Source of the DNA: CACORA01 sp044234625 | GTDB lineage: Bacteria; Planctomycetota; Planctomycetia; Pirellulales; UBA1268 | DNA: 64,000 bases | Reading direction: 5' to 3' | Assembly (NCBI GenBank): GCA_044234625.1 | Contig: JBIIIP010000001.1 | Coordinates: 1-64,000 of the forward strand | Shown: piece by piece, positions 33,526 to 42,763 of the stretch | Layout: each line of letters opens with the position of its first letter | How positions within the stretch are numbered: position 1 is the first letter of the stretch | Made by a program: the position numbers and the translations under genes | The notes under the pieces: model-generated | Databases searched by the model: none | The model's input: only the letters and a program-made list of their open reading frames with translations | Told to the model about the DNA's origin: nothing

Positions 33526-33735
33526 ATGCAAGACGCCATCGCCATCGCCGTCGCCGTCGCGGCCGCTGCGTGGCTGGCCTGGTCGCTCGTCCGGCGGTGC
33601 TTCGCCCCGCCCTGTCGGCCGCCGCAGGCCGCCCCTGGCAATGCCGACGGCTTCGTGCCGCTCGACCGGCTGATTCCCGGGAAAACAGGGGAAAACGCCC
33701 CCTCCCCGGCCCGCGGCAGAACCCCCATGGCCTGA
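33526..33735 (+). CDS. small membrane protein, FeoB-associated Cys-containing type
   Basis: A 69-aa protein whose ATG overlaps no base of feoB but begins 2 nt after its stop. One N-terminal helix (residues 3-20) is followed by a basic/Cys stretch (RRCFAPPCRPP) and a polar tail. Position and layout match the FeoB-associated Cys-rich membrane proteins, though only two Cys are present. A role in feo transport is inferred from position only. Confidence 0.6.
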   Translation: MQDAIAIAVAVAAAAWLAWSLVRRCFAPPCRPPQAAPGNADGFVPLDRLIPGKTGENAPSPARGRTPMA

Positions 33736-33808
33736 CCGCCGTAATGGGACAAGGCAAGTTGTATAGTCGAATTGTCGGATCAGGCCTCTTTTTGCCGGCA
33801 GCCATCCC

Positions 33809-35788
33809 ATGAAACTCCGCTTCGAACGGCTTGAGACACGGCAGGTGATGGCCGTCAATGTGGTCAGCGCCATCCCCGACGTCGTGCTGCCGGCCGACGT
33901 GGTCAGCCAGACGATCAATCTCAATGGGCGTTTCGACGACACGAACGTGACCGGCACGGTCGTCGAGTTCACGACGAACTCGTCGAGTCCGAATCAGAAG
34001 TTCTTCGTCGAGCTCTTCGACCAGTCGGGCCCGGAGCGCACCCAGACTACGCCCGTCTCGGCCGCCAACTTCCTCGCCTACGCCGATGCCGGCCGCTATA
34101 CAAACACGATCATCCATCGCTCCGTGCCGGGCTTCGTGATCCAAGGGGGTGGATTCACGCAGCCCGTGGCGGCGAGCAACCAGACGGGCGGCGTGCCCGC
34201 GGCCATCCCCACCAACGCCCCCATCGCATTGGAAGCCGGCAACTCGAACGTCCGCGGCACCATCGCCATGGCCCGCACGGATGCCCCGAACAGCGCCACG
34301 AGTCAGTTCTTCATCAACACGGTCGATAATTCGTCGTCACTCGATCCGGCACCCGGCGTGGATGGCTACGCCGTGTTTGGCCGCGTGCTCGGCAACGGCA
34401 TGAATGCGGTCGATGCGATGGCCGCGGTTCCGAATTTCAACTTGTCCAGCACCTATTCGAACTTGAACTTTGCCACCCTGCCCGTGCGCAACGTGCCGAG
34501 CCCCACGCCCAACCCGCTCGTCGTGCAGCCGAATCAGTTCGTGTCGTTCCCGTCGATCCGCAAGGTGGGCGAGCTCGTCTACACGGTGCAGAGCAGCGAC
34601 CCCGCCCTGGCTACGGCCTCGATCAACGCCAACGGCGTGATGTCGGTGTCGATGCCCGGAGCCAAGGCTGGCGTCGTGTCGCTGACCGTGCGAGCCACGT
34701 CGGTGCACGACGCCACGCAGTTCGTCGAAGACACGTTTTCCATCACCCTGACGCCCGCCGTCCTGCCCACGGCGATCGTCGGGCGTGCCGGCAACGAGGT
34801 GTGGATCGCCCGCAGCACCGGCTCCGCCTTCGCATCGAGCCTGCTGGCCCAGCTTCCCACGTCCACGCTCCTCCACTCCGTGCAGGGGGATTTCAACGGT
34901 GACGGCCGCGGTGATTTCGCCGGCCTGGCCGCCAACGGCCAGTGGCTGGTGGCCCTCACGCCGGCCTCCGGATCCGTCACGCCGACGGTCTGGACGACAT
35001 GGTCGATGACGCCGACATGGCAGAACGTCATGGCTGGGGATTTCGATGGAGATGGCCGCACCGACATCGCCGGCAGGGATGCCGCCGGCGGCTGGTTCGT
35101 GGCACGGAGCACGGGCACAGCGTTCACGACCTCCCGGTTCGGCGAATGGTCCCCCTCCGTCGATTGGCAAAACGTGCTGGCCGCCGACTTCGATGGCGAT
35201 GGCCGCACCGATATCGCCGGCCGCGTCGGCGCCAGCGGCAGGTGGTGGGTGTCGCGGAGCACGGGCACAGCCTTCCAGAATTCCCAGTTCGGCACGTGGA
35301 CCACGGCGACGACGTGGGCCGATGTCTCCGTCGGCGACTTCAATGGTGACGGCCGGGCCGACATCGCCGGCCGCGCGCTCAACGGCGCGTGGTGGGTCGC
35401 CCAGAGCACCGGCACGTCGTTCACCAATGTCCGCTTCGGCGTATGGTCGTCGGTCATCACGTGGCGCGACGTGCGGTTCGGCGATTTCGATGGTGACGGC
35501 CGCTCCGACATCATGGGCCGGGATCTCGCCACGGGAGCGTGGTATGGGGCCCGCAGCACCGGCAGCACGTTCACGAATTCGAGGCTTGGGACCTGGTCGC
35601 CCAGCGTGACCTGGTCGAGCGTCGTCGTCGGGGATTTCAACGGCGACGGTCGCGCCGATCTCGCCGGCCGCACTGCCACCGGCGAATGGTGGGTGTCTCG
35701 CAGCACGGGCACCGCGTTCACCACGTCGAGGTTCGACAAGTGGTCGGCCGCGGCGACCTGGCAGAACGTCGGCGGCGTGCGGATCTGA
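33809..35788 (+). CDS. secreted cyclophilin-type peptidyl-prolyl isomerase with FG-GAP/VCBS repeats
   Basis: A 659-aa surface protein. The N-terminus (RFERLETRQVMAVN) is a LEPR-XLL-like planctomycete export motif. Residues about 45-215 form a cyclophilin domain (TNTIIHRSVPGFVIQGGGF, in part NTIIHRSVPGFVIQGG; ATSQFFINT; GYAVFGRVLGNG). A linker follows, then from about 324 to the end six or seven FG-GAP repeats of the form GDFDGDGRTDIAGR, each with a calcium-binding DxDGDG loop and a WW(V/A)xxSTGT strand. The repeats probably make a beta-propeller. A -10-like TATAGT lies at 33762-33767. Confidence 0.9.
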   Translation: MKLRFERLETRQVMAVNVVSAIPDVVLPADVVSQTINLNGRFDDTNVTGTVVEFTTNSSSPNQKFFVELFDQSGPERTQTTPVSAANFLAYADAGRYTNTIIHRSVPGFVIQGGGFTQPVAASNQTGGVPAAIPTNAPIALEAGNSNVRGTIAMARTDAPNSATSQFFINTVDNSSSLDPAPGVDGYAVFGRVLGNGMNAVDAMAAVPNFNLSSTYSNLNFATLPVRNVPSPTPNPLVVQPNQFVSFPSIRKVGELVYTVQSSDPALATASINANGVMSVSMPGAKAGVVSLTVRATSVHDATQFVEDTFSITLTPAVLPTAIVGRAGNEVWIARSTGSAFASSLLAQLPTSTLLHSVQGDFNGDGRGDFAGLAANGQWLVALTPASGSVTPTVWTTWSMTPTWQNVMAGDFDGDGRTDIAGRDAAGGWFVARSTGTAFTTSRFGEWSPSVDWQNVLAADFDGDGRTDIAGRVGASGRWWVSRSTGTAFQNSQFGTWTTATTWADVSVGDFNGDGRADIAGRALNGAWWVAQSTGTSFTNVRFGVWSSVITWRDVRFGDFDGDGRSDIMGRDLATGAWYGARSTGSTFTNSRLGTWSPSVTWSSVVVGDFNGDGRADLAGRTATGEWWVSRSTGTAFTTSRFDKWSAAATWQNVGGVRI

Positions 35789-35925
35789 CGGCAGGCGGAA
35801 ATGCCTCGGCCAGTCCGGCGGGCCGGGATCACCGGGCCATCCCCATTCATGGCGCAGCCCCCGCCAGTGAGGGGCTTTCGGTGGTCTGGCGACCGCGGCG
35901 GTGAATCGGTATCACCTCCCGCCCC

Positions 35926-36438
35926 ATGATTCTCCATGCCGCCACGTCCCGTCGCCTCATGGCAGCCGACGCTCCACGGCTGGAGGCATTCTTTGCAACG
36001 CTCGTGGCCGACGGCACCCCGGCGACGTTCCATCCCCATCCGTTCACGCCGGAGGCCGCCGCGGCGATCTGCCGCCATGCCGACTCGACACCGCCCCCAT
36101 GCGACGAATACCACGCCCTGTTCGAAGACGGGCGAATCGTCGCGTACGGCATGCTCCGCGGCTGGGTCGAAGGCTATGCGGTGCCGAGCCTGGGCATCGC
36201 CGTCGGGCCGGATGACCGCGGCCGGGGCGTGGCCCGGGCGTTGATGCGGCACCTGCATGGCGTGGCCGCCGACCGCGGCGCCACGACGATCCGTCTCAAG
36301 GTCTACCGTACGAATGCCGCGGCGGTGCGGCTCTACGAGTCACTCGGATATGACCTCAGGTCGTTCTCCGCCACCGAACTCCTCGGCCACCGTTCCCTCA
36401 CCGCCTCTCTCACCCCCACGGCATCATGCAGCCGCTGA
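35926..36438 (+). CDS. GNAT-family N-acetyltransferase
   Basis: A 170-aa acetyltransferase. The acetyl-CoA motif A is GIAVGPDDRGRGVARALM, with motif B TTIRLKVYRTNAAAVRLYESLGY. The substrate is not readable, but its stop overlaps the start of the sugar aminotransferase gene by 13 bases, so it may acetylate an amino sugar made by that enzyme. Confidence 0.88.
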   Translation: MILHAATSRRLMAADAPRLEAFFATLVADGTPATFHPHPFTPEAAAAICRHADSTPPPCDEYHALFEDGRIVAYGMLRGWVEGYAVPSLGIAVGPDDRGRGVARALMRHLHGVAADRGATTIRLKVYRTNAAAVRLYESLGYDLRSFSATELLGHRSLTASLTPTASCSR

Positions 36439-37628
36439 AACCCATCCCCGTTTCCATGCCCGATCTCTCCGGCAACGAGCAGGCGTATGCCGCCGACGCC
36501 GTGGCGAGCACATGGATTTCCTCGACGGGCAAGTATCTCAATCGCTTCGAGCGTGAGTTCGCCGCGGCGTGCGCGTGCCCGTTCGCGCTCGCCACGTCGA
36601 ACGGCACCACGGCCCTCCACCTGGCGCTGGCCACGCTGGGCGTCGGCCCCGGGGACGAGGTGATCGTGCCGTCGATGACCTACATCGCCACCGCCAACGC
36701 CGTCCGCTACTGCGGCGCCGAGCCGGTCTTCGTCGATATCGAGCCCACCACCTGGTGCCTCGATCCGACGCTGATCGAGGATGCGATCACGCCGCGCACC
36801 AAGGGGATCATTCCCGTGCATCTCCTCGGCCACCCGGCCGACATGGATCCGATCATGGAGATCGCCCGCGTGCACGGGCTGTGGGTCGTGGAAGACGCGG
36901 CCGAGGCCACGTTCGCCACCTACCGCGACCGCGTCGTCGGCAGCATCGGCGATGCGGCGACGTTTTCCTTCTTCGGCAACAAGATCCTCACCAGCGGCGA
37001 GGGGGGCGCGGTGACCTTCCGCGACCCGCAGTTGGAGCGGCGGATGACGATGCTCCGGGGCCAGGGCATGGACCCGGGTCGCCGCTACCACTTTCCTATC
37101 GTCGGCTTCAACTACCGGATGACGAACGTGGCGGCGGCGATCCTCTGCGGCCAGATGGAGCGTCGCGACGAACTGTTCGCCCGCCGGCGGGAGATCGTCG
37201 AGCTGTATGCCGCGGAGCTCACCGGCATCCCCGGAATCGCCCTCCGCGAAGACGCCGCCTGGGCCGCGGCCGCGCCGTGGATGGCGTCGTGCGTGGTCGA
37301 TCCCGCCCGCTTCGGCTGCACCCGCGACGAGCTCGCCACCGCCTTGAGGGACCGCGGCATCGACACCCGGCCGATGTTCATCCCCATCCACCGGTTGCCT
37401 CCCTACAAGCCCGCGGCCCGCAAGCGGCGCACATCCCTGCCCGTCACCGACCGGCTCGGGGCGCTGGGCCTCATGCTGCCAACGTTCTCGCTGCTCTCCG
37501 ATGACGACGTGCGGCGGGTCTGCCGGGAGATCGGTGCAATCGGCCGCGAGAAACTCGGACGGCGGCGGTCCGCCGCGATGGCGATGGTGGCGGCCGAGGC
37601 CGGGCTGCCGCGCCGTTCGGCCGCCTGA
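36426..37628 (+). CDS. DegT/DnrJ/EryC1-family PLP aminotransferase
   Basis: A 400-aa nucleotide-sugar aminotransferase. The family layout is complete: PDLSGNEQAYAADAV..STWIS, ATSNGTTALHLAL, VIVPSMTYIATANA, EDAAEA, the PLP-binding Lys in SFFGNKILTSGEGG and the C-terminal FIPIHRLPPY. It would add an amino group to a 3- or 4-keto sugar for surface polysaccharide. It overlaps the GNAT gene and lies beside the glycosyltransferase cluster. Confidence 0.94.
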   Translation: MQPLKPIPVSMPDLSGNEQAYAADAVASTWISSTGKYLNRFEREFAAACACPFALATSNGTTALHLALATLGVGPGDEVIVPSMTYIATANAVRYCGAEPVFVDIEPTTWCLDPTLIEDAITPRTKGIIPVHLLGHPADMDPIMEIARVHGLWVVEDAAEATFATYRDRVVGSIGDAATFSFFGNKILTSGEGGAVTFRDPQLERRMTMLRGQGMDPGRRYHFPIVGFNYRMTNVAAAILCGQMERRDELFARRREIVELYAAELTGIPGIALREDAAWAAAAPWMASCVVDPARFGCTRDELATALRDRGIDTRPMFIPIHRLPPYKPAARKRRTSLPVTDRLGALGLMLPTFSLLSDDDVRRVCREIGAIGREKLGRRRSAAMAMVAAEAGLPRRSAA

Positions 37629-37661
37629 GCGGCCACCGACGACGATCCTGCGAGGATCACC

Positions 37662-38939
37662 TCACCCGCGGTGGCGACGGATCGCCTCCTCGAATACGGT
37701 GCCCCACTCGTGGGCGACGTCCACCCAGGTCCGCGTTCGCAGCCGCTCGAAGGCCGCCATCTGCCGCGTCCTCACCGCATCCCTGTCGGCAAGGATGCCG
37801 GCAATGGCGGCGGCGATCTTCGCCGCGTCGCGGGGATCGAAGAAAACCATCTTGTCGCCGAGCGGCGCCAGCGATTCCCGGAGCGCGGGCAGGTCGGACG
37901 CGGCCACGGGGCAGCCCCAGTGAAGCGCCTCCAGGATGGGAAACGATCCCTGCTCGTAGAGAGACGGCACGACCGTCGCCTTCGCCTCGGCATACAGCCG
38001 CGACAATTCCTCGCGCGACACCTTTCCCAGCACGTGCACGTGCCCGGCGATACCCAGTTTCTCGATCCGCCGCGCCAACGGTCTGGGCAGGCCGCGGATG
38101 CCCGTGAGCACGAGGTCGAGAGCCGTGCCGCGCCGGCGCAGGTCCGCCACCGCGTCGAGGAGCAGCGCGTGGTTCTTATACGGGCGGAAGGCTGCGGGGT
38201 AGAGCACGTAGGGCGATCCCAGAAAGGGCCGTCGCGCCGCCACCGAGGGCCGCCCCTCGGCCGTGCCACAATCGGCGGGAATGGCGGGGGGCACCACGCG
38301 GATCTTGTCGGGATCGCACCCGAGCAGGCCAACGATGTCGACGTCGCGAATGACCTGCGACATCGTCCCCACGAGCGTGGCGTCGCGGACGATGCACCGG
38401 GACCGGCGCCGAAACGACTCGAGGTCACGTTGCTTGACGACCCCGGGAATGTGGAGCGGCACCATGTCATGCACGACCACCACCGTGGCGGCCGAGAATG
38501 ACCGCTCCACGGCGACATGCGGCAGCAGCCACACATCGCACGTCTCGAAAAGCCGCCGGTCGCTGATCGGCTGGCGTTCATACAAAATGGCGATCGACCG
38601 CTCCACGCGATCCCGGCGCAACTCCAGCCCGGGCCAGGGCCCGCGGGCAAGCCGATCGCACAGCCGGCGGTGCCGCCGCCGGAGCAGTTTCCGCCGCCAC
38701 CGATCGATCCACGGCAGACGGCCGACGGAGACGGTCGCGATGCGTCCGGCACCGTGGGCGACCGTGGCCGCCACGCAATCGGCCTGGCCTTCTTCGATCA
38801 CCAGCACGATCCGCCCGACCCGGTCATCCTCGAGAAGCCCCCGGGCCACGTTGTGCGTGAAGACGCCGATCCCCTCGGAGGGCTCGAGCGTCTTCCCATA
38901 AGCACACCACACGCCAACGTTCATCATGCGTCCGTTCAT
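37662..38939 (-). CDS. GT-B glycosyltransferase (GT4-like)
   Basis: A 425-aa glycosyltransferase. The C-terminal GT1/GT4 domain has YVLYPAAFRPYKNHALLLDA, VPSLYEQGSFPILEALHWGCPVAASDLPAL in pieces (SLYEQGSFPILEAL) and the FFDPRD segment. The N-terminus (VGVWCAYGKTLEPSEGIGVF) resembles those of the genes at 40,425 and 42,764. Three ATGs are close together (38939, 38927, 38924); the first is used. It converges with the DegT gene and is divergent from the next glycosyltransferase. Confidence 0.87.
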   Translation of the reverse strand: MNGRMMNVGVWCAYGKTLEPSEGIGVFTHNVARGLLEDDRVGRIVLVIEEGQADCVAATVAHGAGRIATVSVGRLPWIDRWRRKLLRRRHRRLCDRLARGPWPGLELRRDRVERSIAILYERQPISDRRLFETCDVWLLPHVAVERSFSAATVVVVHDMVPLHIPGVVKQRDLESFRRRSRCIVRDATLVGTMSQVIRDVDIVGLLGCDPDKIRVVPPAIPADCGTAEGRPSVAARRPFLGSPYVLYPAAFRPYKNHALLLDAVADLRRRGTALDLVLTGIRGLPRPLARRIEKLGIAGHVHVLGKVSREELSRLYAEAKATVVPSLYEQGSFPILEALHWGCPVAASDLPALRESLAPLGDKMVFFDPRDAAKIAAAIAGILADRDAVRTRQMAAFERLRTRTWVDVAHEWGTVFEEAIRRHRG

Positions 38940-39093
38940 CGCGGCACGAACCCACGGGCTGGAGACCGGCGCCGGCACCGCATGAAATTACCGTTGACGG
39001 TGGTTTTGTCGTCGTGGCAGGCTGAAGCCGCTCCGCAAGGTACCCTGCGCCGCGCGGAAGCCAAAGCCTCCGCGGGAAAGCCTCCAGGCCGCG

Positions 39094-40404
39094 ATGATCG
39101 CCGTCCAGCCGCCTGCGGGTAACGTCGCCGTCATTCTCCCGATCGGCTACCAGGGGGGCACGCTGCGGCTCGTGCTCAACGTGGTCCGACATTTTGCCGC
39201 GCGCGGCGTGCAACGGCTCGTGTTCGGGGTACCGGCAGGGCATATCGCCACGGTCCACGACGACCTCGCCCGCCTACGTCGGGATCTGCCCGTGGTCGAG
39301 GTCCGTGCCTTCACGTGGAAAACCCTCGACCGCTCCGCCGCCCGTGCCCGGGCCGCGGAGGCCGGGCTCGAAGTCGGCGACTTCATCTCCGACACCTACC
39401 AACTCCCGATCGACGAGGCGAGCGGCTTCTGCGACTGCGATTTCTGGTTTTTCGTGTCGGACCGGCTCGAGTATCCGCTCGTGCCTCTGCGGCCCTACGG
39501 CATCCTGGTGACGGACCACCTGCAGCGCTACGTGCCGGAGATCTTCGATCTGCCGATGTATCAGCACCAACACGCCATTCCCTGGAACTTCCTCCGCAAC
39601 GTGCGGAATGCCGATGTCGTGGTCAGCACGAGCGCCGCCACGGCGGCCGACGTCGCTTCCTACAGCGGAGCCCTCGGCCGCCAGCTGCGGATGCCGACCA
39701 CCATCGACATCGAGTATTTCCAGCGGCTCGCCTCCGGGCCCGCCACCACGGCCGACGAGGCCACCCGGCCGCCGTACTTCGCCTGGGTGACGAATTCTTC
39801 ACCTCACAAAAATCATCTCCGCATGGTCCGCGCCCTGCGCACCTACTATGGGTCGCTGGGGGGCAGCCTCGACGTGCGGGTCACCGGACTGTGGACCGAT
39901 CTCTTCGATCCCGACCTGCCGGAGGCGCGGATCGGGCCGCGACGCGGGATCTACGACCTCCCGTACGTCCGCGAGGTCCGCGAGGCGGTCCGCACGCTGC
40001 TTGGGCCGTGGCGCGACCGGGTGCACCTGCTCGGTGCCGTGCCCGACGCCGAATACGTGCGGATCGTGCGGGAATCGCGGTTTCTGCTCCACAACGTGCT
40101 CGCCGACAACGGCACCTTCAGCGTCGTCGAAGCGGGCATCCTCGGCCGCCCGGCCGTGTCCAGCGACTATCCCCAGATGCGGGAGATCGACGCGAACTTC
40201 GGTTTGGGGCTGCGCTTTTTCGATCCCTGCGACGAGGCCGCGACTGCCGCAGCCCTGCTCGAAGGCGAGCAGCTCCCGGCGCCGGCGGCCGACGCCCTGG
40301 TCGCCTCCATCGCGCGGCGCAGCTGGCGCACGTGGGACGATGCAATCGTGGCGGCGATCGGGGAGATTCTGGCCGAGCCGCGCCGGCCCATCGCCTTTCT
40401 GTAG
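39094..40404 (+). CDS. GT-B glycosyltransferase, type A' of the duplicated pair
   Basis: A 436-aa glycosyltransferase. It opens AVILPIGYQGGTLRLVLNVV, then FWFFVSDRLEYPLVPLRP, VTDHLQRYVPEIFDLPMY, FAWVTNSSPHKNHLRMVRAL and DNGTFSVVEAGILGRPAVSS. It shares this order of motifs with the gene at 44,172 (for example SDRI.., QRYVPEIFD, WVTNGSQHKNHL, ADNGTYSVVEA), so the two are paralogues. Donor and acceptor are unknown. The next gene starts 20 nt downstream. Confidence 0.87.
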   Translation: MIAVQPPAGNVAVILPIGYQGGTLRLVLNVVRHFAARGVQRLVFGVPAGHIATVHDDLARLRRDLPVVEVRAFTWKTLDRSAARARAAEAGLEVGDFISDTYQLPIDEASGFCDCDFWFFVSDRLEYPLVPLRPYGILVTDHLQRYVPEIFDLPMYQHQHAIPWNFLRNVRNADVVVSTSAATAADVASYSGALGRQLRMPTTIDIEYFQRLASGPATTADEATRPPYFAWVTNSSPHKNHLRMVRALRTYYGSLGGSLDVRVTGLWTDLFDPDLPEARIGPRRGIYDLPYVREVREAVRTLLGPWRDRVHLLGAVPDAEYVRIVRESRFLLHNVLADNGTFSVVEAGILGRPAVSSDYPQMREIDANFGLGLRFFDPCDEAATAAALLEGEQLPAPAADALVASIARRSWRTWDDAIVAAIGEILAEPRRPIAFL

Positions 40405-40424
40405 CCATCACGCCCAGGCCATCC

Positions 40425-42008
40425 ATGCACGACTCCCCTCCTCCGCACAGCGGCCGCCAGCCGGAACGACACGATCAGCCGCAGCCGGGCAAGCCATCGA
40501 TCACGGTCGGCCTGTGGATCGAGTTGAGCGATGCCGCGCTGGCCGATGGCCATGGCGAAGGGCTGATCCGCTGGACGCGGGCGCTCATCAGCGGCTTTGA
40601 CGCGGTGCCGGCGGTCGAGGCGATCGTGGTGCCGTGCCAGCCGGGATCGGAACGGCTGATGGCCGCCCTCTTTGCCGCGGACGCAGCGGACGGCTGGCCG
40701 CAGCAACTCATTTCCTCAAAACTGAAAATCATCACCGGAAGCCGCAGCCACGGGCGGGCCGCAGCCTTGCACCACTGGCTCGACCGCAAGCAGCGCCGCT
40801 GCCGCGACCGGCTCGCCGGCCTGGGAGCGTCCGCCGATCCGCTCAGTTGGCTCCGGGCCCTGCTCCTGGGCCGCGACAAGAGACGCAAGCCCCTGCGGTT
40901 CGCGCTGGCGATGCTCGGCCAGCTATGGAAACTGCTTTGCGCCGCCGGGCTCCTCGGGTTCACGGCCCTCGTTCGCCCGTTCGTGCGGCGACTGCCGACG
41001 CCGTTCGAATCCCTGGCACGGGAGTTCAGCCGCCGGGATGGCATCGGCCTATGGATCGTGCCCAATCCCGTCTGGACGGCGGCCGCGCTGCTTTCCGGCC
41101 GCCTCGTCCTCACCGTCGCCGACATCGTCTACCGGGAGTTTCCGCTCCCTGACCTCGCGGCGACGGATATCGAACGGCACACCGCCGGACTCCACCTGCT
41201 CGCCGCAAAGGCCGACAGCGTGGTCTGCTTCTCGGAGCACGTTGCGGAGCGACAGGTGCGGCCGGTGATTGGCGGCGTCGCGCGGCGGATCGTCGTCGTG
41301 CCGCACGCGCCGTTTCGAACGCAGCCCTGCGCGCTGGCATCCGACGCCTCCCATCGGCGGCTGGCCGACGACCTCCGCGGGCATTTTCGTCACCCGCAGC
41401 CGCATCGTTATTTCTGCGACTTCCCGTTCGAACGCGTCGAGTATCTCCTCGTGTCGAGCAAGTGCCGGCCCTACAAGAACTACGCCGGCATTCTTCAGGC
41501 CTATGAGGAGATCCTGCGTCGTCATCGGCGGGATCTCAAGCTCATCGTCACCGGCCACATTTCCGGCAATCCGGACCTGGCCGCCGTGCTGCACCGGCGC
41601 GGCCTGGTCTTCGACGTAGTCGAGGCGACGAATCTTCCCGACGACGTCCATGCGCGGCTGCTTCAGCATGCCCGGGCACTCGTGATTCCCACCTTCTTTG
41701 AGGCCGCCCTGCCGTTCGGATTCGCGGAGGCGGTCGGCCTGGGAACGCCCGTGGCCATGGCCCGCATCCCCGTCGTCGAGGAGGCCCTCGGCCGCGACGC
41801 CGTCGCCACGGCGGAATATTTCAATCCCCACGACATCCCGGCCATGACGCAAGCCATCGTCCACGTGCTCGACCACACCGCGGCTGTGCTCGCGCGGCAG
41901 CGCGGCATCGTCGCCGGGCTCCAGCAGCGCACGTGGGCCGACGTGGCGGCCGACTACCTCGCACTCGGGCAGGGAGCCGGCCCCGCCGCTCACGTCGGTG
42001 CCGGGTAG
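40425..42008 (+). CDS. GT-B glycosyltransferase, type B' of the duplicated pair
   Basis: A 527-aa glycosyltransferase with a long central linker containing a hydrophobic stretch (about residues 165-190, LGQLWKLLCAAGLLGF) that may anchor it in the membrane. Motifs: ITVGLWIELSDAALADGHG, GLWIVPNPVWTAA, LVSSKCRPYKNYAGILQAYEE, LVIPTFFEAALPFGFAEAVG. It is a paralogue of the gene at 42,764 (GIWIELG, VVPNPSWDG, CATQARKNKNLWTLVRAY, VVPSLFEGGIPLNLLEA). Its 3' end overlaps the convergent sulfotransferase gene by 19 bases. Confidence 0.86.
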   Translation: MHDSPPPHSGRQPERHDQPQPGKPSITVGLWIELSDAALADGHGEGLIRWTRALISGFDAVPAVEAIVVPCQPGSERLMAALFAADAADGWPQQLISSKLKIITGSRSHGRAAALHHWLDRKQRRCRDRLAGLGASADPLSWLRALLLGRDKRRKPLRFALAMLGQLWKLLCAAGLLGFTALVRPFVRRLPTPFESLAREFSRRDGIGLWIVPNPVWTAAALLSGRLVLTVADIVYREFPLPDLAATDIERHTAGLHLLAAKADSVVCFSEHVAERQVRPVIGGVARRIVVVPHAPFRTQPCALASDASHRRLADDLRGHFRHPQPHRYFCDFPFERVEYLLVSSKCRPYKNYAGILQAYEEILRRHRRDLKLIVTGHISGNPDLAAVLHRRGLVFDVVEATNLPDDVHARLLQHARALVIPTFFEAALPFGFAEAVGLGTPVAMARIPVVEEALGRDAVATAEYFNPHDIPAMTQAIVHVLDHTAAVLARQRGIVAGLQQRTWADVAADYLALGQGAGPAAHVGAG

Positions 42009-42706
42009 CGGAGCGGATAACCGAGGAGCCGCAGGGCGTCGGCGACACAGCCCTCGATCCGGCCGAAGATCGTCGGGTCGAAGTAGCGGAAGGTCTCGAC
42101 GCGTCGTGGGGCCGCGATGCCGTGGCCCGGCTCGAGGACGACGTCGTTGTGTTCGTTGATCGATTCCCGAGGCGTGTCGGCCAAGCAGCGCGCCAGCCGC
42201 TCTCGGTCAACGTCGGCCGCGGGGTCGAAAAAGCGGATCACCCTCGCGAGGGTCTGCTCGGGGGCGGTCACGATCTCCTCATATTTCACGATGCACCGCT
42301 CCGCGCAGCGCGGCGTGGCGATCCATTTTTTCACGAACGCCGAGTAGTAGGCGGCCTTCACCCCGGCGAGGCTCCGCCATTCCTGCAGGGAATCCGGGTT
42401 GCCGATCCGCACGTGCTGCTCGTAATCCGACACGACCGCATCCATGAAATGCCGCACGCCCACCAGCACCGGCACGTCCGTGTCTGCATCGATGCCGGGA
42501 AGCCCCACTTCGAGCTCCATGTCGTGGTTCTTCGTGCACGCGATCCCTGGATGGACACAGGGAAACGCCTGGCAGCACGCGTCCGGCGGCATCGCATAGT
42601 ACTGGCAGTAGGCGAACGGCTCACCGAAATACGCCTGCAGGATCCGGACGATGAGGTGGTGGCCCGACCGCGGGTAACTCACCGATGCCACGTATCGCAT
42701 AGCCAT
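41990..42706 (-). CDS. sulfotransferase-family protein
   Basis: A 238-aa PAPS-dependent sulfotransferase. The 5'-phosphosulfate loop is SYPRSGHHLIV (about residues 9-19), the 3'-phosphate site lies in VLVGVRHFMDAVVSDYEQH, and VKYEEIVTAPEQTLARVIRFF matches the family C-terminal half. It sits between the duplicated glycosyltransferase pairs, so it probably adds sulfate to a surface glycan. PAPS could come from cysNC in this window. An alternative start is at 42700. Confidence 0.85.
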   Translation of the reverse strand: MAMRYVASVSYPRSGHHLIVRILQAYFGEPFAYCQYYAMPPDACCQAFPCVHPGIACTKNHDMELEVGLPGIDADTDVPVLVGVRHFMDAVVSDYEQHVRIGNPDSLQEWRSLAGVKAAYYSAFVKKWIATPRCAERCIVKYEEIVTAPEQTLARVIRFFDPAADVDRERLARCLADTPRESINEHNDVVLEPGHGIAAPRRVETFRYFDPTIFGRIEGCVADALRLLGYPLRYPAPT

Positions 42707-42763
42707 GTGCGGTTGTTCATGGTGATGTGATGCGCGACGGAGAGCCGCGTCCGAGCCCCCAGT

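Noticed and set aside
30519..33752. A 1077-codon frame antisense to feoB leading into bioD
   Set aside because: The part above 31193 is antisense to feoA/feoB and rich in His, Arg and Gly as expected of a high-GC shadow; only the BioD part has family motifs.
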